Assembly: GCA_905236755.1 (NCBI GenBank)
Contig: CAJOCR010000020.1
Coordinates: 1 to 64,000 of the forward strand
Reading direction: 5' to 3'
Source: an uncultured Prevotella sp.
GTDB taxonomy: Bacteria; Bacteroidota; Bacteroidia; Bacteroidales; Bacteroidaceae
DNA: 64,000 nt
Shown here: in pieces, positions 32,318-41,520 of the stretch
Layout of the letters: each line of letters begins with the position of its first letter
Numbering within the stretch: position 1 is the stretch's first letter
Notes under the pieces: generated by a model
The model's database searches: none
The model's input: only the letters and a program-made list of their open reading frames with translations
What the model was told of the DNA's origin: nothing
Made by a program: the position numbers and the translations under genes

Positions 32318-32617
32318 ATGGAAATTAAGATTCAGTCGATCCATTTCGACGCTACCGAAAAGTTAACGGCGTTTATCGAAAAGAAAGTCGCCAAGTTAGA
32401 AAAAACATACGAAGATATTCAGAAAGTAGAGGTGCAATTAAAAGTAGTCAAGCCAGCAACCGCATTGAATAAAGAAACAGGTATTACCGTGCATGTCCCA
32501 GGACATACACTCTTTGCTGAAAAGACCTGTGATACATTTGAAGAAGGTGTTGATCAGGTAGTGGATTCGCTTAAGGTGCAACTGACGAAATATAAAGAAA
32601 AAATGCGCAATCGTTGA
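32318..32617 (+). CDS. hpf: Ribosome hibernation promoting factor, short form
   Basis: A 99-residue HPF/YfiA-family protein that binds between the 30S head and body in stationary phase. It has the beta-alpha-beta-beta-beta-alpha arrangement with ATEKLTAFIEKKVAKLEK as the first helix and ending with a basic stretch (KYKEKMRNR). It lacks the C-terminal dimerisation domain of long HPF. The ATG at 32318 follows a strong Shine-Dalgarno. It is 21 bases after xerC, so probably in the same transcript. Confidence 0.93.
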   Translation: MEIKIQSIHFDATEKLTAFIEKKVAKLEKTYEDIQKVEVQLKVVKPATALNKETGITVHVPGHTLFAEKTCDTFEEGVDQVVDSLKVQLTKYKEKMRNR

Positions 32618-32634
32618 AAAAATCTATTAAAAGA

Positions 32635-32666
32635 TTTGGCGAATTAATAAATAGTTTGTATCTTTG
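32635..32666 (+). promoter_or_regulatory. Promoter of the tRNA-tuf operon
   Basis: TTTG at 32635-32638, a 20-bp spacer and TATCTTTG at 32659-32666, followed by C. I see no further clear promoter until rpsL except within leaders, so it may serve the tRNAs, tuf, secE, nusG and the L11-rpo genes. Confidence 0.75.
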
Positions 32667-32719
32667 CAGCCGTTTTACAACAAGTCCTAACGGAGTGGCC
32701 TAACGGCTGCATGGATTTT

Positions 32720-32793
32720 GCCTCTTTAGCTCAGTTGGCCAGAGCACGTGATTTGTAATCTCGGGGTCGTTGGTTCGAATCCGACAAGAGGCT
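32720..32793 (+). tRNA. tRNA-Thr (anticodon TGT)
   Basis: Acceptor arms GCCTCTT/AAGAGGC, D-loop AGTTGGCCAGA, anticodon loop TTTGTAA and T-arm GGTTCGAATCC. CCA is not encoded. First of four clustered tRNAs before tuf. Confidence 0.96.
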
Positions 32794-32833
32794 CTCAAGA
32801 ACGTAAGTTTGAGAATAGCAAGGTTACTGAAAA

Positions 32834-32915
32834 GGGTAGTTTCCAGAGTGGCCAAATGGGGCAGACTGTAAATCTGCTGCTTCTAGCTTCGGTGGTTCGA
32901 ATCCATCACTACCCA
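32834..32915 (+). tRNA. tRNA-Tyr (anticodon GTA)
   Basis: Acceptor arms GGGTAGT/ACTACCC with a long variable arm (class II) and anticodon loop CTGTAAA, with GGTTCGAATCC in the T-arm. CCA is not encoded. Confidence 0.96.
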
Positions 32916-32931
32916 CTTCAGAAACTAAAAA

Positions 32932-33004
32932 GCGGAAATAGCTCAGTTGATAGAGCACTAGCCTTCCAAGCTGGGGGTCGCGGGTTTGAGCCCCGTTTTC
33001 CGCT
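32932..33004 (+). tRNA. tRNA-Gly (anticodon TCC)
   Basis: Acceptor arms GCGGAAA/TTTCCGC, anticodon loop CTTCCAA, T-arm CGGGTTTGAGCCCCG. CCA is not encoded. Confidence 0.96.
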
Positions 33005-33009
33005 CTCTT

Positions 33010-33081
<72 letters not shown>

Positions 33082-33167
33082 CTGTTTCTTGTTCTGGTTA
33101 ACAGATCACAGGAAAAACATAAAGATAATTTTAGATTATTCATTTATATAAATAAAAAAGAAAAGCT

Positions 33168-34388
33168 ATGGCTAAGGAAGAATTCGTTCGTACCAAACCC
33201 CATGTAAATATTGGTACAATTGGTCACGTTGACCACGGTAAGACAACTTTGACCGCTGCTATCTCATTGACACTTCATGAGAAGCTCGGTACTGGTGAGG
33301 ACGTTAAGTCTTTCGATCAGATCGATAATGCTCCTGAGGAGAAAGAGCGTGGTATTACCATCAACTCAGCTCACATTGAGTATGAAACAGCTAAGCGTCA
33401 CTACGCACACGTAGACTGCCCTGGACACGCTGACTATGTAAAGAACATGGTTACTGGTGCTGCTCAGATGGACGGTGCTATCCTCGTAGTTGCAGCAACT
33501 GATGGTCCTATGCCTCAGACACGTGAGCACGTATTGCTCGCTCGTCAGGTAAACGTACCTCGTTTGGTTGTGTTCTTGAACAAGTGTGATATGGTTGAGG
33601 ATGAGGAAATGCTTGAACTCGTTGAAATGGAGGTTCAGGAAATCCTTACTCAGTATGAATATGAAGAGGATACTCCTATTATCCGTGGTTCTGCACTTGG
33701 TGCTTTGAACGGTGTTGAAAAGTGGACTGACTCTGTTATGAAGCTTATGGATACTGTTGACGAGTGGATTCAGGAGCCAGAGCGTGATATCGATAAGCCA
33801 TTCTTGATGCCAGTTGAGGACGTATTCTCAATCACTGGTCGTGGTACTGTTGCTACAGGTCGTATCGAGACTGGTGTATGTAAGGTAGGTGACGAAGTTC
33901 AGTTGCTCGGTCTTGGTGAGGATAAGAAGTCAACAATCACTGGTGTTGAGATGTTCCGTAAGAACCTCGCTGAGGGTCAGGCTGGTGATAACGTAGGTCT
34001 TCTTCTCCGTGGTATCGATAAGGCAGAAGTTAAGCGTGGTATGGTAGTTGTACACCCAGGTGCTATTACTCCTCACGATCACTTCAAGGCTTCTATCTAC
34101 GTATTGAAGAAGGAAGAAGGTGGCCGTCACACTCCATTCGGTAACAAGTATCGTCCACAGTTCTACCTCCGTACCATGGACTGTACAGGTGAGATTTCTC
34201 TCCCAGCAGGTGTAGAAATGGTAATGCCAGGTGATAACGTAGAGATCGAGGTTAAGTTGATCTATCGCGTTGCTTTGAACGAAGGTCTTCGTTTCGCTAT
34301 CCGCGAGGGTGGTCGTACAGTAGGTTCTGGTCAGATCACTTCAATCCTTGAGGATCTTCCAGAGGGTTGGCAGAACGAAAAGAAGTAA
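33168..34388 (+). CDS. tuf: Elongation factor Tu
   Basis: A 406-residue GTPase delivering aminoacyl-tRNA to the ribosome. G motifs: GHVDHGKT (G1), DCPGHADY (G3) and NKCD (G4). Domains II and III are complete up to [11 protein letters not shown]. Bacteroides homologues that I recall end about three residues after this (near 394 residues); here the chain continues with [14 protein letters not shown], an extension of roughly 11 residues. It lies between four tRNA genes and tRNA-Trp, a typical Bacteroidota arrangement. Confidence 0.98.
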   Translation: MAKEEFVRTKPHVNIGTIGHVDHGKTTLTAAISLTLHEKLGTGEDVKSFDQIDNAPEEKERGITINSAHIEYETAKRHYAHVDCPGHADYVKNMVTGAAQMDGAILVVAATDGPMPQTREHVLLARQVNVPRLVVFLNKCDMVEDEEMLELVEMEVQEILTQYEYEEDTPIIRGSALGALNGVEKWTDSVMKLMDTVDEWIQEPERDIDKPFLMPVEDVFSITGRGTVATGRIETGVCKVGDEVQLLGLGEDKKSTITGVEMFRKNLAEGQAGDNVGLLLRGIDKAEVKRGMVVVHPGAITPHDHFKASIYVLKKEEGGRHTPFGNKYRPQFYLRTMDCTGEISLPAGVEMVMPGDNVEIEVKLIYRVALNEGLRFAIREGGRTVGSGQITSILEDLPEGWQNEKK

Positions 34389-34415
34389 TTAGATTCTAAT
34401 TAGTTCTATATAAAA

Positions 34416-34443
34416 AGTCTCCGCATCAAGCGGTGCGGAGACT
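34416..34443 (+). promoter_or_regulatory. Hairpin between tuf and tRNA-Trp
   Basis: AGTCTCCGCA (34416-34425) pairs perfectly with TGCGGAGACT (34434-34443). There is no T-run; only four bases separate it from the tRNA. It may be a processing or partial termination site. Confidence 0.65.
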
Positions 34444-34447
34444 ACCT

Positions 34448-34520
34448 ACGGGTTTAGCTCAGTTGGTAGAGCACTGGTCTCCAAAACCAGGTGTCGGGGG
34501 TTCGAGCCCTCCAACCCGTG
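34448..34520 (+). tRNA. tRNA-Trp (anticodon CCA)
   Basis: Acceptor arms ACGGGTT/AACCCGT, anticodon stem CTGGT/ACCAG with loop CTCCAAA. CCA end is not encoded. It sits between tuf and secE. Confidence 0.96.
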
Positions 34521-34537
34521 CTCATAAAATAGATTAT

Positions 34538-34726
34538 ATGAATAAGATAGTTAATGTTTGTAAAGCTTGCTTTGATGAGCTTATACATAACACAACTTGG
34601 CCAACAGCTGCCCAGCTTACACATAGTGCAATGGTTGTTTTAACAGCTTCACTTGTTATTGCACTTGTTGTTTTTGCTATGGACAGCGTGTTTAAGTTTA
34701 TAATGAGTACAATCTATCCAAGTTAA
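34538..34726 (+). CDS. secE: Preprotein translocase subunit SecE
   Basis: A 62-residue single-span SecE. An N-terminal amphipathic helix with [11 protein letters not shown] is followed by one transmembrane helix (about residues 29-50, [17 protein letters not shown]). It stabilises SecY in the translocon. The open frame extends back through tRNA-Trp, so the first ATG after the tRNA (34538) is the start. nusG begins 10 bases after its stop. Confidence 0.93.
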   Translation: MNKIVNVCKACFDELIHNTTWPTAAQLTHSAMVVLTASLVIALVVFAMDSVFKFIMSTIYPS

Positions 34727-34736
34727 ATATAGGAAG

Positions 34737-35282
34737 ATGGCAGAAAAAGGAATGCATTGGTATGTGCTTCGCGCTGTAAGTGGAAAAGAAGCAAAGCTTA
34801 AAGAGTACATTGAAGCGGAGATGAAGCACAACGATTTGCTTAAAGCGCATGTTTCCCAGGTACTTATTCCTGTTGAGAAGCATGCTTCTATGCGTGCAGG
34901 AAGACGAGTAGTTAAAGAGAAGATGAGCCTGCCTGGTTATATTTTTGTGGAGGCTAATCTCGTCGGTGATGTTGCACACACATTAAGATTCTTGCCAAAT
35001 TGCCTCGGTTTCTTGGGAGGACTTGATAATCCTACACCTGTACCACAGTCAGATATCAACCGTATGCTTGGTAACGCTGAGGAAACAGAGATTGAGGAGA
35101 ACATCGACATACCATATGTTGTTGATGAAACTGTAAAGGTTACTGATGGTCCTTTTAGCGGTTTTAGCGGTGTAATCGAAGAGGTTAACGCTGAGAAGCG
35201 TAAATTGAAGGTAATGGTAAAGATCTTCGGACGCAAGACTCCATTGGAGCTTGGGTTCATGCAAGTAGAGAAAGAAGGATAA
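34737..35282 (+). CDS. nusG: Transcription termination/antitermination protein NusG
   Basis: A 181-residue NusG: N-terminal NGN domain ([19 protein letters not shown] through FVEANL, about residues 6-115) and C-terminal KOW domain ([19 protein letters not shown]). It binds RNA polymerase and links it to Rho or the ribosome. Its N-terminal [11 protein letters not shown] motif is canonical. Confidence 0.97.
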   Translation: MAEKGMHWYVLRAVSGKEAKLKEYIEAEMKHNDLLKAHVSQVLIPVEKHASMRAGRRVVKEKMSLPGYIFVEANLVGDVAHTLRFLPNCLGFLGGLDNPTPVPQSDINRMLGNAEETEIEENIDIPYVVDETVKVTDGPFSGFSGVIEEVNAEKRKLKVMVKIFGRKTPLELGFMQVEKEG

Positions 35283-35316
35283 GTTGGAGAATTGTTACGC
35301 TGTGACTTATCAACAT

Positions 35317-35343
35317 GTCAAGAGAGGCTTCCACTCTCATGAC
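35317..35343 (+). promoter_or_regulatory. Hairpin in the rplK leader
   Basis: GTCAAGAGAG (35317-35326) pairs with CTCTCATGAC (35334-35343) with one mismatch, 33 bases before the rplK start. Such leaders can bind L1 to regulate the L11-L1 operon; that role is inferred. Confidence 0.45.
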
Positions 35344-35375
35344 TATATTTTAATCAATTAATTATTTACAAACAA

Positions 35376-35816
35376 ATGGCTAAAGAAGTTGCTGGATTAA
35401 TCAAATTACAGATTAAAGGCGGTGCAGCAAACCCTTCACCTCCAGTAGGTCCTGCATTAGGTTCTAAGGGAATCAACATCATGGGTTTCTGTAAGGAATT
35501 CAACGCCCGTACCCAGGATAAGGCTGGTAAGGTATTACCAGTTGTTATCACTTACTATACCGACAAGTCATTTAGCTTCGTAATCAAGACTCCTCCTGCA
35601 GCTGTTCAGCTGAAAGAGGTTGCTAAGGTTAAGAGTGGTTCTTCTCAGCCTAACCGTCAGAAAGTTGCTTCTGTAACTTGGGATCAGGTAAAGGCTATCG
35701 CAGAGGATAAGCTTAAGGATCTTAACTGTTTCACAGTAGAGTCTGCAATGAAGCTAATCGCTGGTACAGCTCGTAGTATGGGTATTACTGTAAAAGGGGA
35801 CTTCCCTGGAAAATAA
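35376..35816 (+). CDS. rplK: 50S ribosomal protein L11
   Basis: A 146-residue protein. The N-terminal domain has the Pro-rich switch [20 protein letters not shown], which faces the GTPase centre and is the thiostrepton site; the C-terminal domain binds 23S rRNA near helices 43/44. It precedes rplA by 24 bases. Confidence 0.98.
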   Translation: MAKEVAGLIKLQIKGGAANPSPPVGPALGSKGINIMGFCKEFNARTQDKAGKVLPVVITYYTDKSFSFVIKTPPAAVQLKEVAKVKSGSSQPNRQKVASVTWDQVKAIAEDKLKDLNCFTVESAMKLIAGTARSMGITVKGDFPGK

Positions 35817-35840
35817 TTAATAACTTCAATTTTTTAAAAA

Positions 35841-36533
35841 ATGAGTAAACTGACAAAAAATCAAAAATCAGTAGCTGAAAAGGTTGAAGCAGGGAAGGCA
35901 TACACTTTGAAGGAGGCTTCAGAGTTGGTAAAGGAAATCACTACTACCAAGTTTGACGCATCTCTGGATATTGATGTACGTCTGGGTGTAGATCCACGTA
36001 AAGCTAACCAGATGGTTCGTGGCGTATGTACATTGCCTCATGGAACTGGTAAGACTGTTCGTGTACTCGCACTCTGTACTCCTGATCAGGAAGCTGCCGC
36101 AAAGGAAGCTGGTGCTGATTATGCAGGTCTCGATGAATATATCGAAAAGATTAAGAGCGGATGGCTCGATGTCGACGTTATTATTACCATGCCATCTTGC
36201 ATGGGTAAGGTAGGTCCTCTGGGTCGTTTCCTCGGTCCACGTGGTTTGATGCCAAACCCAAAGAGTGGTACTGTAACAATGGACGTTGCTAAAGCAGTGA
36301 AGGATGTTAAGGGCGGTAAGATTGACTTTAAGGTTGATAAGGCCGGTATTATTCACACTTCAATTGGTAAGATCAGTATGACTCCAGAACAGATCTATGG
36401 TAACGCAAAGGAATTTGTTGCTACTGTTGTTCGCCTGAAGCCTGCTGCTGCTAAAGGTACATATATCAAGAGTATCTTTATTTCTAGCACTATGAGTAAG
36501 GGTATCAAGATTGATCCTAAATCAGTTGAATAA
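35841..36533 (+). CDS. rplA: 50S ribosomal protein L1
   Basis: A 230-residue L1-stalk protein with the two-domain fold; [20 protein letters not shown] and the [18 protein letters not shown] signature are present. It moves deacylated tRNA out of the E site and usually represses its own operon at the mRNA leader. Confidence 0.98.
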   Translation: MSKLTKNQKSVAEKVEAGKAYTLKEASELVKEITTTKFDASLDIDVRLGVDPRKANQMVRGVCTLPHGTGKTVRVLALCTPDQEAAAKEAGADYAGLDEYIEKIKSGWLDVDVIITMPSCMGKVGPLGRFLGPRGLMPNPKSGTVTMDVAKAVKDVKGGKIDFKVDKAGIIHTSIGKISMTPEQIYGNAKEFVATVVRLKPAAAKGTYIKSIFISSTMSKGIKIDPKSVE

Positions 36534-36551
36534 CTCTAAAAGTTTTGTAAA

Positions 36552-37070
36552 ATGAAGAAAGAAGTAAAAGATACTATTATTGCTGATCTCGGTCAGATGC
36601 TGAACGACTATCCTCATTTCTACTTGGTTGATGTAACCGGTTTGAATGCTGAGGATACAAGTAATCTGCGTCGTGATTGCTTTAAGCACGAGATCAAGAT
36701 GGTCGTAGTGAAGAACAAGCTTCTTCACAAGGCTTTTGAGGCTTCAGACGTTGATTTTGAACCAATGTATACATGCTTGAAGGGCAACACAGCAGTTCTG
36801 TTCACACAGACAGCTAATGAGCCTGCAAAGCTTCTGAAGAATTACGAGAAAGCAGGTATTCCTGCTCTTAAGGCTGCTTATGCAGAGGAAAGCATCTATG
36901 TTGGTGCTGACAAACTTGCTGAGCTCGCTTCTCTCAAGAGCAAGAACGAGGTTATTGCAGAGATTGTTGCTTTGCTGCAGTCTCCAACAAAGAACGTTGT
37001 TTCTGCTCTCCAATCAGGCGCTGGCACCATTCATGGTGTGCTCAAGACTTTAGGCGAGCGTGCTGAGTAA
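36552..37070 (+). CDS. rplJ: 50S ribosomal protein L10
   Basis: A 172-residue stalk base protein. The N-terminal rRNA-binding part includes LRRDCFKHEIKMVVVKNKLL, and the C-terminal helix (after ALLQSPTKNVVSALQ) binds dimers of L12. It begins 18 bases after rplA and is followed by rplL after 63 bases. Confidence 0.97.
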   Translation: MKKEVKDTIIADLGQMLNDYPHFYLVDVTGLNAEDTSNLRRDCFKHEIKMVVVKNKLLHKAFEASDVDFEPMYTCLKGNTAVLFTQTANEPAKLLKNYEKAGIPALKAAYAEESIYVGADKLAELASLKSKNEVIAEIVALLQSPTKNVVSALQSGAGTIHGVLKTLGERAE

Positions 37071-37133
37071 TCCCCAAATTGAAGTCAAAAGATATATATA
37101 TTTTTAACAAGAACAATTAAAATTTAGAATAAA

Positions 37134-37511
37134 ATGGCAGACGTAAAAGCTATTGCAGAAGAATTAGTAAATCTTACTGTTAAGGAAGTTAATGAGTTGG
37201 CAACAGTCCTGAAGGACGAGTATGGTATCGAGCCTGCTGCTGCAGCTGTTGCTGTAGCTGCTGGTCCTGCTGCTGGTGGTGCAGCTGCAGCTGAGGAGAA
37301 GTCTTCATTCGACGTAGTCCTCGCTGAGGTTGGTGCTACAAAGCTCCAGGTTGTTAAGGCTGTTAAGGAGGCTTGTGGTCTCGGTTTGAAGGAAGCTAAG
37401 GACCTCGTAGACGCTGTTCCTGCAACTGTTAAGGAAGGTGTATCTAAGGAAGAGGCTGAGAACCTGAAGAAGGCTATCGAAGAGGCTGGTGCTAAGGTAG
37501 AGCTGAAGTAA
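37134..37511 (+). CDS. rplL: 50S ribosomal protein L7/L12
   Basis: A 125-residue protein: N-terminal dimerisation helices (to about 35), an Ala/Gly-rich hinge ([18 protein letters not shown]) and the C-terminal domain with [20 protein letters not shown], which recruits elongation factors. A long leader with two hairpins follows before rpoB. Confidence 0.98.
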   Translation: MADVKAIAEELVNLTVKEVNELATVLKDEYGIEPAAAAVAVAAGPAAGGAAAAEEKSSFDVVLAEVGATKLQVVKAVKEACGLGLKEAKDLVDAVPATVKEGVSKEEAENLKKAIEEAGAKVELK

Positions 37512-37528
37512 TTTAGATAGTTCCGACT

Positions 37529-37610
37529 CTTTGCTGGTCTATATGATCAGCAAGAGTTACTAACTCAATAATGGTTAGGATCTTCCAAGTAGGTGGGTCC
37601 TAACCTTTTT
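37529..37610 (+). terminator. Attenuator-like hairpins between rplL and rpoB
   Basis: A first hairpin joins ACTCTTTGCTG with CAGCAAGAGT (37531-37559). A second joins GGTTAGGA (37573-37580) with TCCTAACC (37598-37605) and is followed by TTTTT, the form of an intrinsic terminator. Partial termination here would lower rpoBC expression relative to the L12 genes, as known in other bacteria. Confidence 0.7.
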
Positions 37611-37683
37611 GTGTCTTTAATATATAATTAGCCTTCTGGGCTGATAAAAACATTTGCCCACAGGGCCAGTTAAAACAATATTT

Positions 37684-40600
37684 ATGACTAAAGTTGTTAA
37701 TAACAGAGTAAATTTTGCCAGCGTTCATAATCCGCTACCATATCCGGATTTCCTCGATGTGCAGTTGAAGTCTTTCAAGGACTTCTTACAGTTGGATACT
37801 CCGCCTGAGGAACGCAAGAATGACGGTCTGTATAAGGTATTCGCAGAGAATTTCCCTATCACCGATACTCGTAATAATTTCGTTCTTGAGTTCTTGGATT
37901 ACTATATTGATCCTCCTCGTTACACTATTGATGAGTGTTTGGAGCGTGGATTGACCTATAGCGTACCTTTGAAGGCTAAGATGATGCTGTATTGTACAGA
38001 TCCAGATCACGAGGATTTCCCACGTACTATTCAGGATGTATTCTTGGGTACAATCCCTTATATGACACACAATGGTACCTTTGTCATCAATGGTGCTGAG
38101 CGTGTTGTTGTTTCACAGTTGCATCGTTCTCCAGGTGTATTCTTTGGTCAGGGTGTTCATACCAACGGTACTGTTCTTTATAGTGCTCGTATTATTCCTT
38201 TCAAGGGTTCATGGATTGAGTTCGCTACTGATATTAACAATGTCATGTATGCTTATATCGATCGTAAGAAGAAGTTGCCAGTAACAACTCTTCTCCGTGC
38301 TATGGGCTATGAGCAGGATAAGGATATTCTGCAGATTTTCGACCTTGCTGAGGAAGTAAAGGTTAACAAGAAGAACATGAAGGCTGCCGTAGGTCGCAAG
38401 CTTGCTGCTCGTGTACTGAAGAGCTGGAATGAGGACTTCGTAGATGAGGATACTGGTGAGGTTGTATCTATCGAGCGTAATGAGGTTATCATGGATCGTG
38501 AGACAGAACTCACAGAAGATAACATCGCTGAGATTCTCGATAGTGGTACTTCTACAGTTCTTCTTCATAAAGATGCAGAGGCTGCAAATAAGTTCTCTAT
38601 CATCTTTAATACTTTGTCTAAGGACTCAACAAACTCTGAGAAAGAGGCTGTTAACTACATCTATCGTCAGTTGCGTAATGCTGATCCTGCCGATGATGCA
38701 AGTGCACGCGAAGTATTCCAGAACTTGTTCTTCTCAGACAAGCGTTACGATCTCGGTGAAGTAGGCCGTTATCGTATTAATAAGAAGTTGGGACTCAATA
38801 CTGATATGGATACTCGAGTTCTGACTAAAGAAGATATTATTGCAATTATTAAATATCTGATTCAGCTTATTAACTCTAATGCAACAGTTGACGATATTGA
38901 CCACTTGTCAAACCGTCGTGTTCGTACTGTTGGTGAGTTGTTGGCTAATCAGTTCTCAATTGGTTTGGCACGTATGAGCCGCACCATCCGCGAGCGTATG
39001 AATGTGCGTGACAATGAGGTGTTCACTCCAACTGATTTGATTAACGCTAAGACTATTTCAAGTGTTATCAACTCATTCTTCGGTACAAACCCATTGAGTC
39101 AGTTCATGGATCAGACCAACCCACTTGCTGAGGTAACTCACAAGCGTCGTTTGTCAGCCCTTGGTCCTGGCGGTCTTTCACGTGAGCGTGCAGGTTTCGA
39201 GGTTCGTGACGTTCACTATACTCATTATGGTCGTCTTTGTCCTATTGAGTCTCCTGAAGGTCCAAACATTGGTTTGATTTCATCTCTTTGTATTTATGCA
39301 AAGATCAACGACCTTGGTTTTATCGTTACTCCTTATCGTAAGGTTGAAGATAACAAGGTTGATATGTCTAATGATGATGTAATCTATCTTACAGCTGAAG
39401 AGGAAGAGGAGAAGATTATCGGTCAGGGTAATGCTCCACTCGAAGTTGATGGTACATTCATCAAGGATCGTGTTAAGTGTCGTCAGGATGCTGATTATCC
39501 TGTTGTTGCACCAAGCGAGGTTGACCTTGTTGATGTTTCTCCACAGCAGATTGCATCAGTATCAGCTGGTTTGATTCCATTCTTGGAGCATGATGACGGT
39601 CACCGTGCTTTGATGGGATGTAACATGATGCGCCAGGCAGTTCCATTGCTTCACAATGAGGCACCTATTGTAGGTACTGGTCTTGAGAAGCAGGTTTGTG
39701 AGGATAGCCGTACTCAGATTACTGCTGAGGGTGAGGGTGTTATTGAATATGTTGATGCTACAACAATTCGTATCCTCTACGATCGTACAGAGGAAGAAGA
39801 GTTTGTAAGCTTCGAGCCAGCGTTGAAGGAGTATCGTATTCCTAAGTTCCGTCGCACTAACTCTAATATGACTATTGACCTTCGTCCTATTTGTGATAAG
39901 GGTCAGAGAGTTAAGGCTGGTGATATTCTTACTGAGGGTTATGCTACTGATAATGGCGAGCTTGCTCTTGGTCGCAACCTTCTTGTTGCTTATATCCCTT
40001 GGAAGGGTTATAACTATGAGGATGCTGTTGTTATCTCAGAGCGAATGGTTCGTGAGGACGTACTTACATCAGTTCATGTTGACGAGTATTCTCTTGATGT
40101 TCGTGAGACAAAGCGTGGTGTTGAGGAGTTCACATCTGATATTCCAAATGTAAGTGAAGAGGCAACAAAGGATCTCGATGATAATGGTGTTATTCGTGTT
40201 GGTGCTCGTGTTGAGCCAGGTGACATCATGATCGGTAAGATTTCACCTAAGGGCGAGAGTGACCCTTCACCAGAAGAGAAGTTGCTTCGTGCTATCTTTG
40301 GTGACAAGGCTGGTGACGTGAAGGATTCTTCACTTAAGGCTAATCCTTCTCTTAGTGGTGTTGTTATTGATAAGAAGTTGTTCTCACGCGCAGTTAAGAC
40401 TCGTGAGTCAAAGAAGCAGGATAAGATTATCCTCGCTAAGATTGATGAGGAGACAGAGGCAAAGAACAACGATTTGAAGGATATCCTTGTTGATAAGTTG
40501 ATGACTCTTACTGAGGGTAAGACTTCTGAAGGTGTGAAGGATTACACTGGTGCAGAGATTATAACAAAGGGTAGTAAGTTTACTGTTCCTGCTTTGAAGA

Positions 40601-41493
40601 ATCTCGAGTATGATGGTGTTCAGAGTGCAGGATGGACAGATGATGAGCATACAAATAGCTTGATTCAGCAGTTGATTATGAACTACATCCGTAAGTTCAA
40701 GAAGCTTGATGCAGAATCTAAGCGTAAGAAGTTTGCTATATCTATTGGTGACGAACTTCCATCAGGTATTCTTCAGATGGCTAAGGTTTATGTTGCTAAG
40801 AAACGTAAGATTCAGGTAGGTGATAAACTTGCTGGTCGTCACGGTAATAAGGGTATTGTATCTAAGATTACTCGTGCAGAAGATATGCCATTCCTTGCTG
40901 ATGGTCGTCCTGTAGATTTGGTACTTAACCCAATGGGTGTGCCTTCTCGTATGAATCTTGGACAGATCTTCGAGGCTATTCTTGGTGCTGCAGGTCGTAA
41001 GTTAGGATGTAAGTTTGCTACTCCAATCTTCGATGGTGCTAAGTTGAATGACCTTTCTGAGTGGACTGACAAGGCTGGTTTGCCTCGTTTGTGTTCAACT
41101 ACAGTTTATGATGGTGAAACTGGTATGCCATTTGACCAGAAGGCTACTGTAGGTGTGACATACTTCTTGAAGCTCGGCCACATGGTTGAAGATAAGATGC
41201 ATGCTCGTTCTATTGGTCCATACTCACTGATTACACAGCAGCCACTTGGTGGTAAGGCACAGTTTGGTGGTCAGCGTTTCGGAGAGATGGAGGTTTGGGC
41301 TCTTGAGGGCTTTGGCGCAAGTCATGTTCTTCAGGAGGTTCTCACCATCAAGTCTGACGATGTTACAGGCCGTAGTAAGGCTTATGAGGCTATCGTTAAG
41401 GGCGACCCAATGCCAACACCTGGAATTCCTGAGTCACTTAATGTGTTGCTGCACGAACTCCGTGGTCTTGGTCTTAGCATCAAACTCGATTAA
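37684..41493 (+). CDS. rpoB: DNA-directed RNA polymerase subunit beta
   Basis: A 1269-residue beta subunit. It opens [13 protein letters not shown]; the in-frame TTG at 37654 is rejected because it adds an unlikely extension. The rifampicin pocket reads [20 protein letters not shown] (with Gln, Asp, His and the later Ser at the usual sensitive positions), followed by [16 protein letters not shown]. The C-terminal [19 protein letters not shown] clamp motif is intact. Works with alpha, beta' and sigma. rpoC begins 27 bases later. Confidence 0.98.
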   Translation: MTKVVNNRVNFASVHNPLPYPDFLDVQLKSFKDFLQLDTPPEERKNDGLYKVFAENFPITDTRNNFVLEFLDYYIDPPRYTIDECLERGLTYSVPLKAKMMLYCTDPDHEDFPRTIQDVFLGTIPYMTHNGTFVINGAERVVVSQLHRSPGVFFGQGVHTNGTVLYSARIIPFKGSWIEFATDINNVMYAYIDRKKKLPVTTLLRAMGYEQDKDILQIFDLAEEVKVNKKNMKAAVGRKLAARVLKSWNEDFVDEDTGEVVSIERNEVIMDRETELTEDNIAEILDSGTSTVLLHKDAEAANKFSIIFNTLSKDSTNSEKEAVNYIYRQLRNADPADDASAREVFQNLFFSDKRYDLGEVGRYRINKKLGLNTDMDTRVLTKEDIIAIIKYLIQLINSNATVDDIDHLSNRRVRTVGELLANQFSIGLARMSRTIRERMNVRDNEVFTPTDLINAKTISSVINSFFGTNPLSQFMDQTNPLAEVTHKRRLSALGPGGLSRERAGFEVRDVHYTHYGRLCPIESPEGPNIGLISSLCIYAKINDLGFIVTPYRKVEDNKVDMSNDDVIYLTAEEEEEKIIGQGNAPLEVDGTFIKDRVKCRQDADYPVVAPSEVDLVDVSPQQIASVSAGLIPFLEHDDGHRALMGCNMMRQAVPLLHNEAPIVGTGLEKQVCEDSRTQITAEGEGVIEYVDATTIRILYDRTEEEEFVSFEPALKEYRIPKFRRTNSNMTIDLRPICDKGQRVKAGDILTEGYATDNGELALGRNLLVAYIPWKGYNYEDAVVISERMVREDVLTSVHVDEYSLDVRETKRGVEEFTSDIPNVSEEATKDLDDNGVIRVGARVEPGDIMIGKISPKGESDPSPEEKLLRAIFGDKAGDVKDSSLKANPSLSGVVIDKKLFSRAVKTRESKKQDKIILAKIDEETEAKNNDLKDILVDKLMTLTEGKTSEGVKDYTGAEIITKGSKFTVPALKNLEYDGVQSAGWTDDEHTNSLIQQLIMNYIRKFKKLDAESKRKKFAISIGDELPSGILQMAKVYVAKKRKIQVGDKLAGRHGNKGIVSKITRAEDMPFLADGRPVDLVLNPMGVPSRMNLGQIFEAILGAAGRKLGCKFATPIFDGAKLNDLSEWTDKAGLPRLCSTTVYDGETGMPFDQKATVGVTYFLKLGHMVEDKMHARSIGPYSLITQQPLGGKAQFGGQRFGEMEVWALEGFGASHVLQEVLTIKSDDVTGRSKAYEAIVKGDPMPTPGIPESLNVLLHELRGLGLSIKLD

Positions 41494-41520
41494 TAGTGAA
41501 CACCCTAATAAAAAGTAAAT

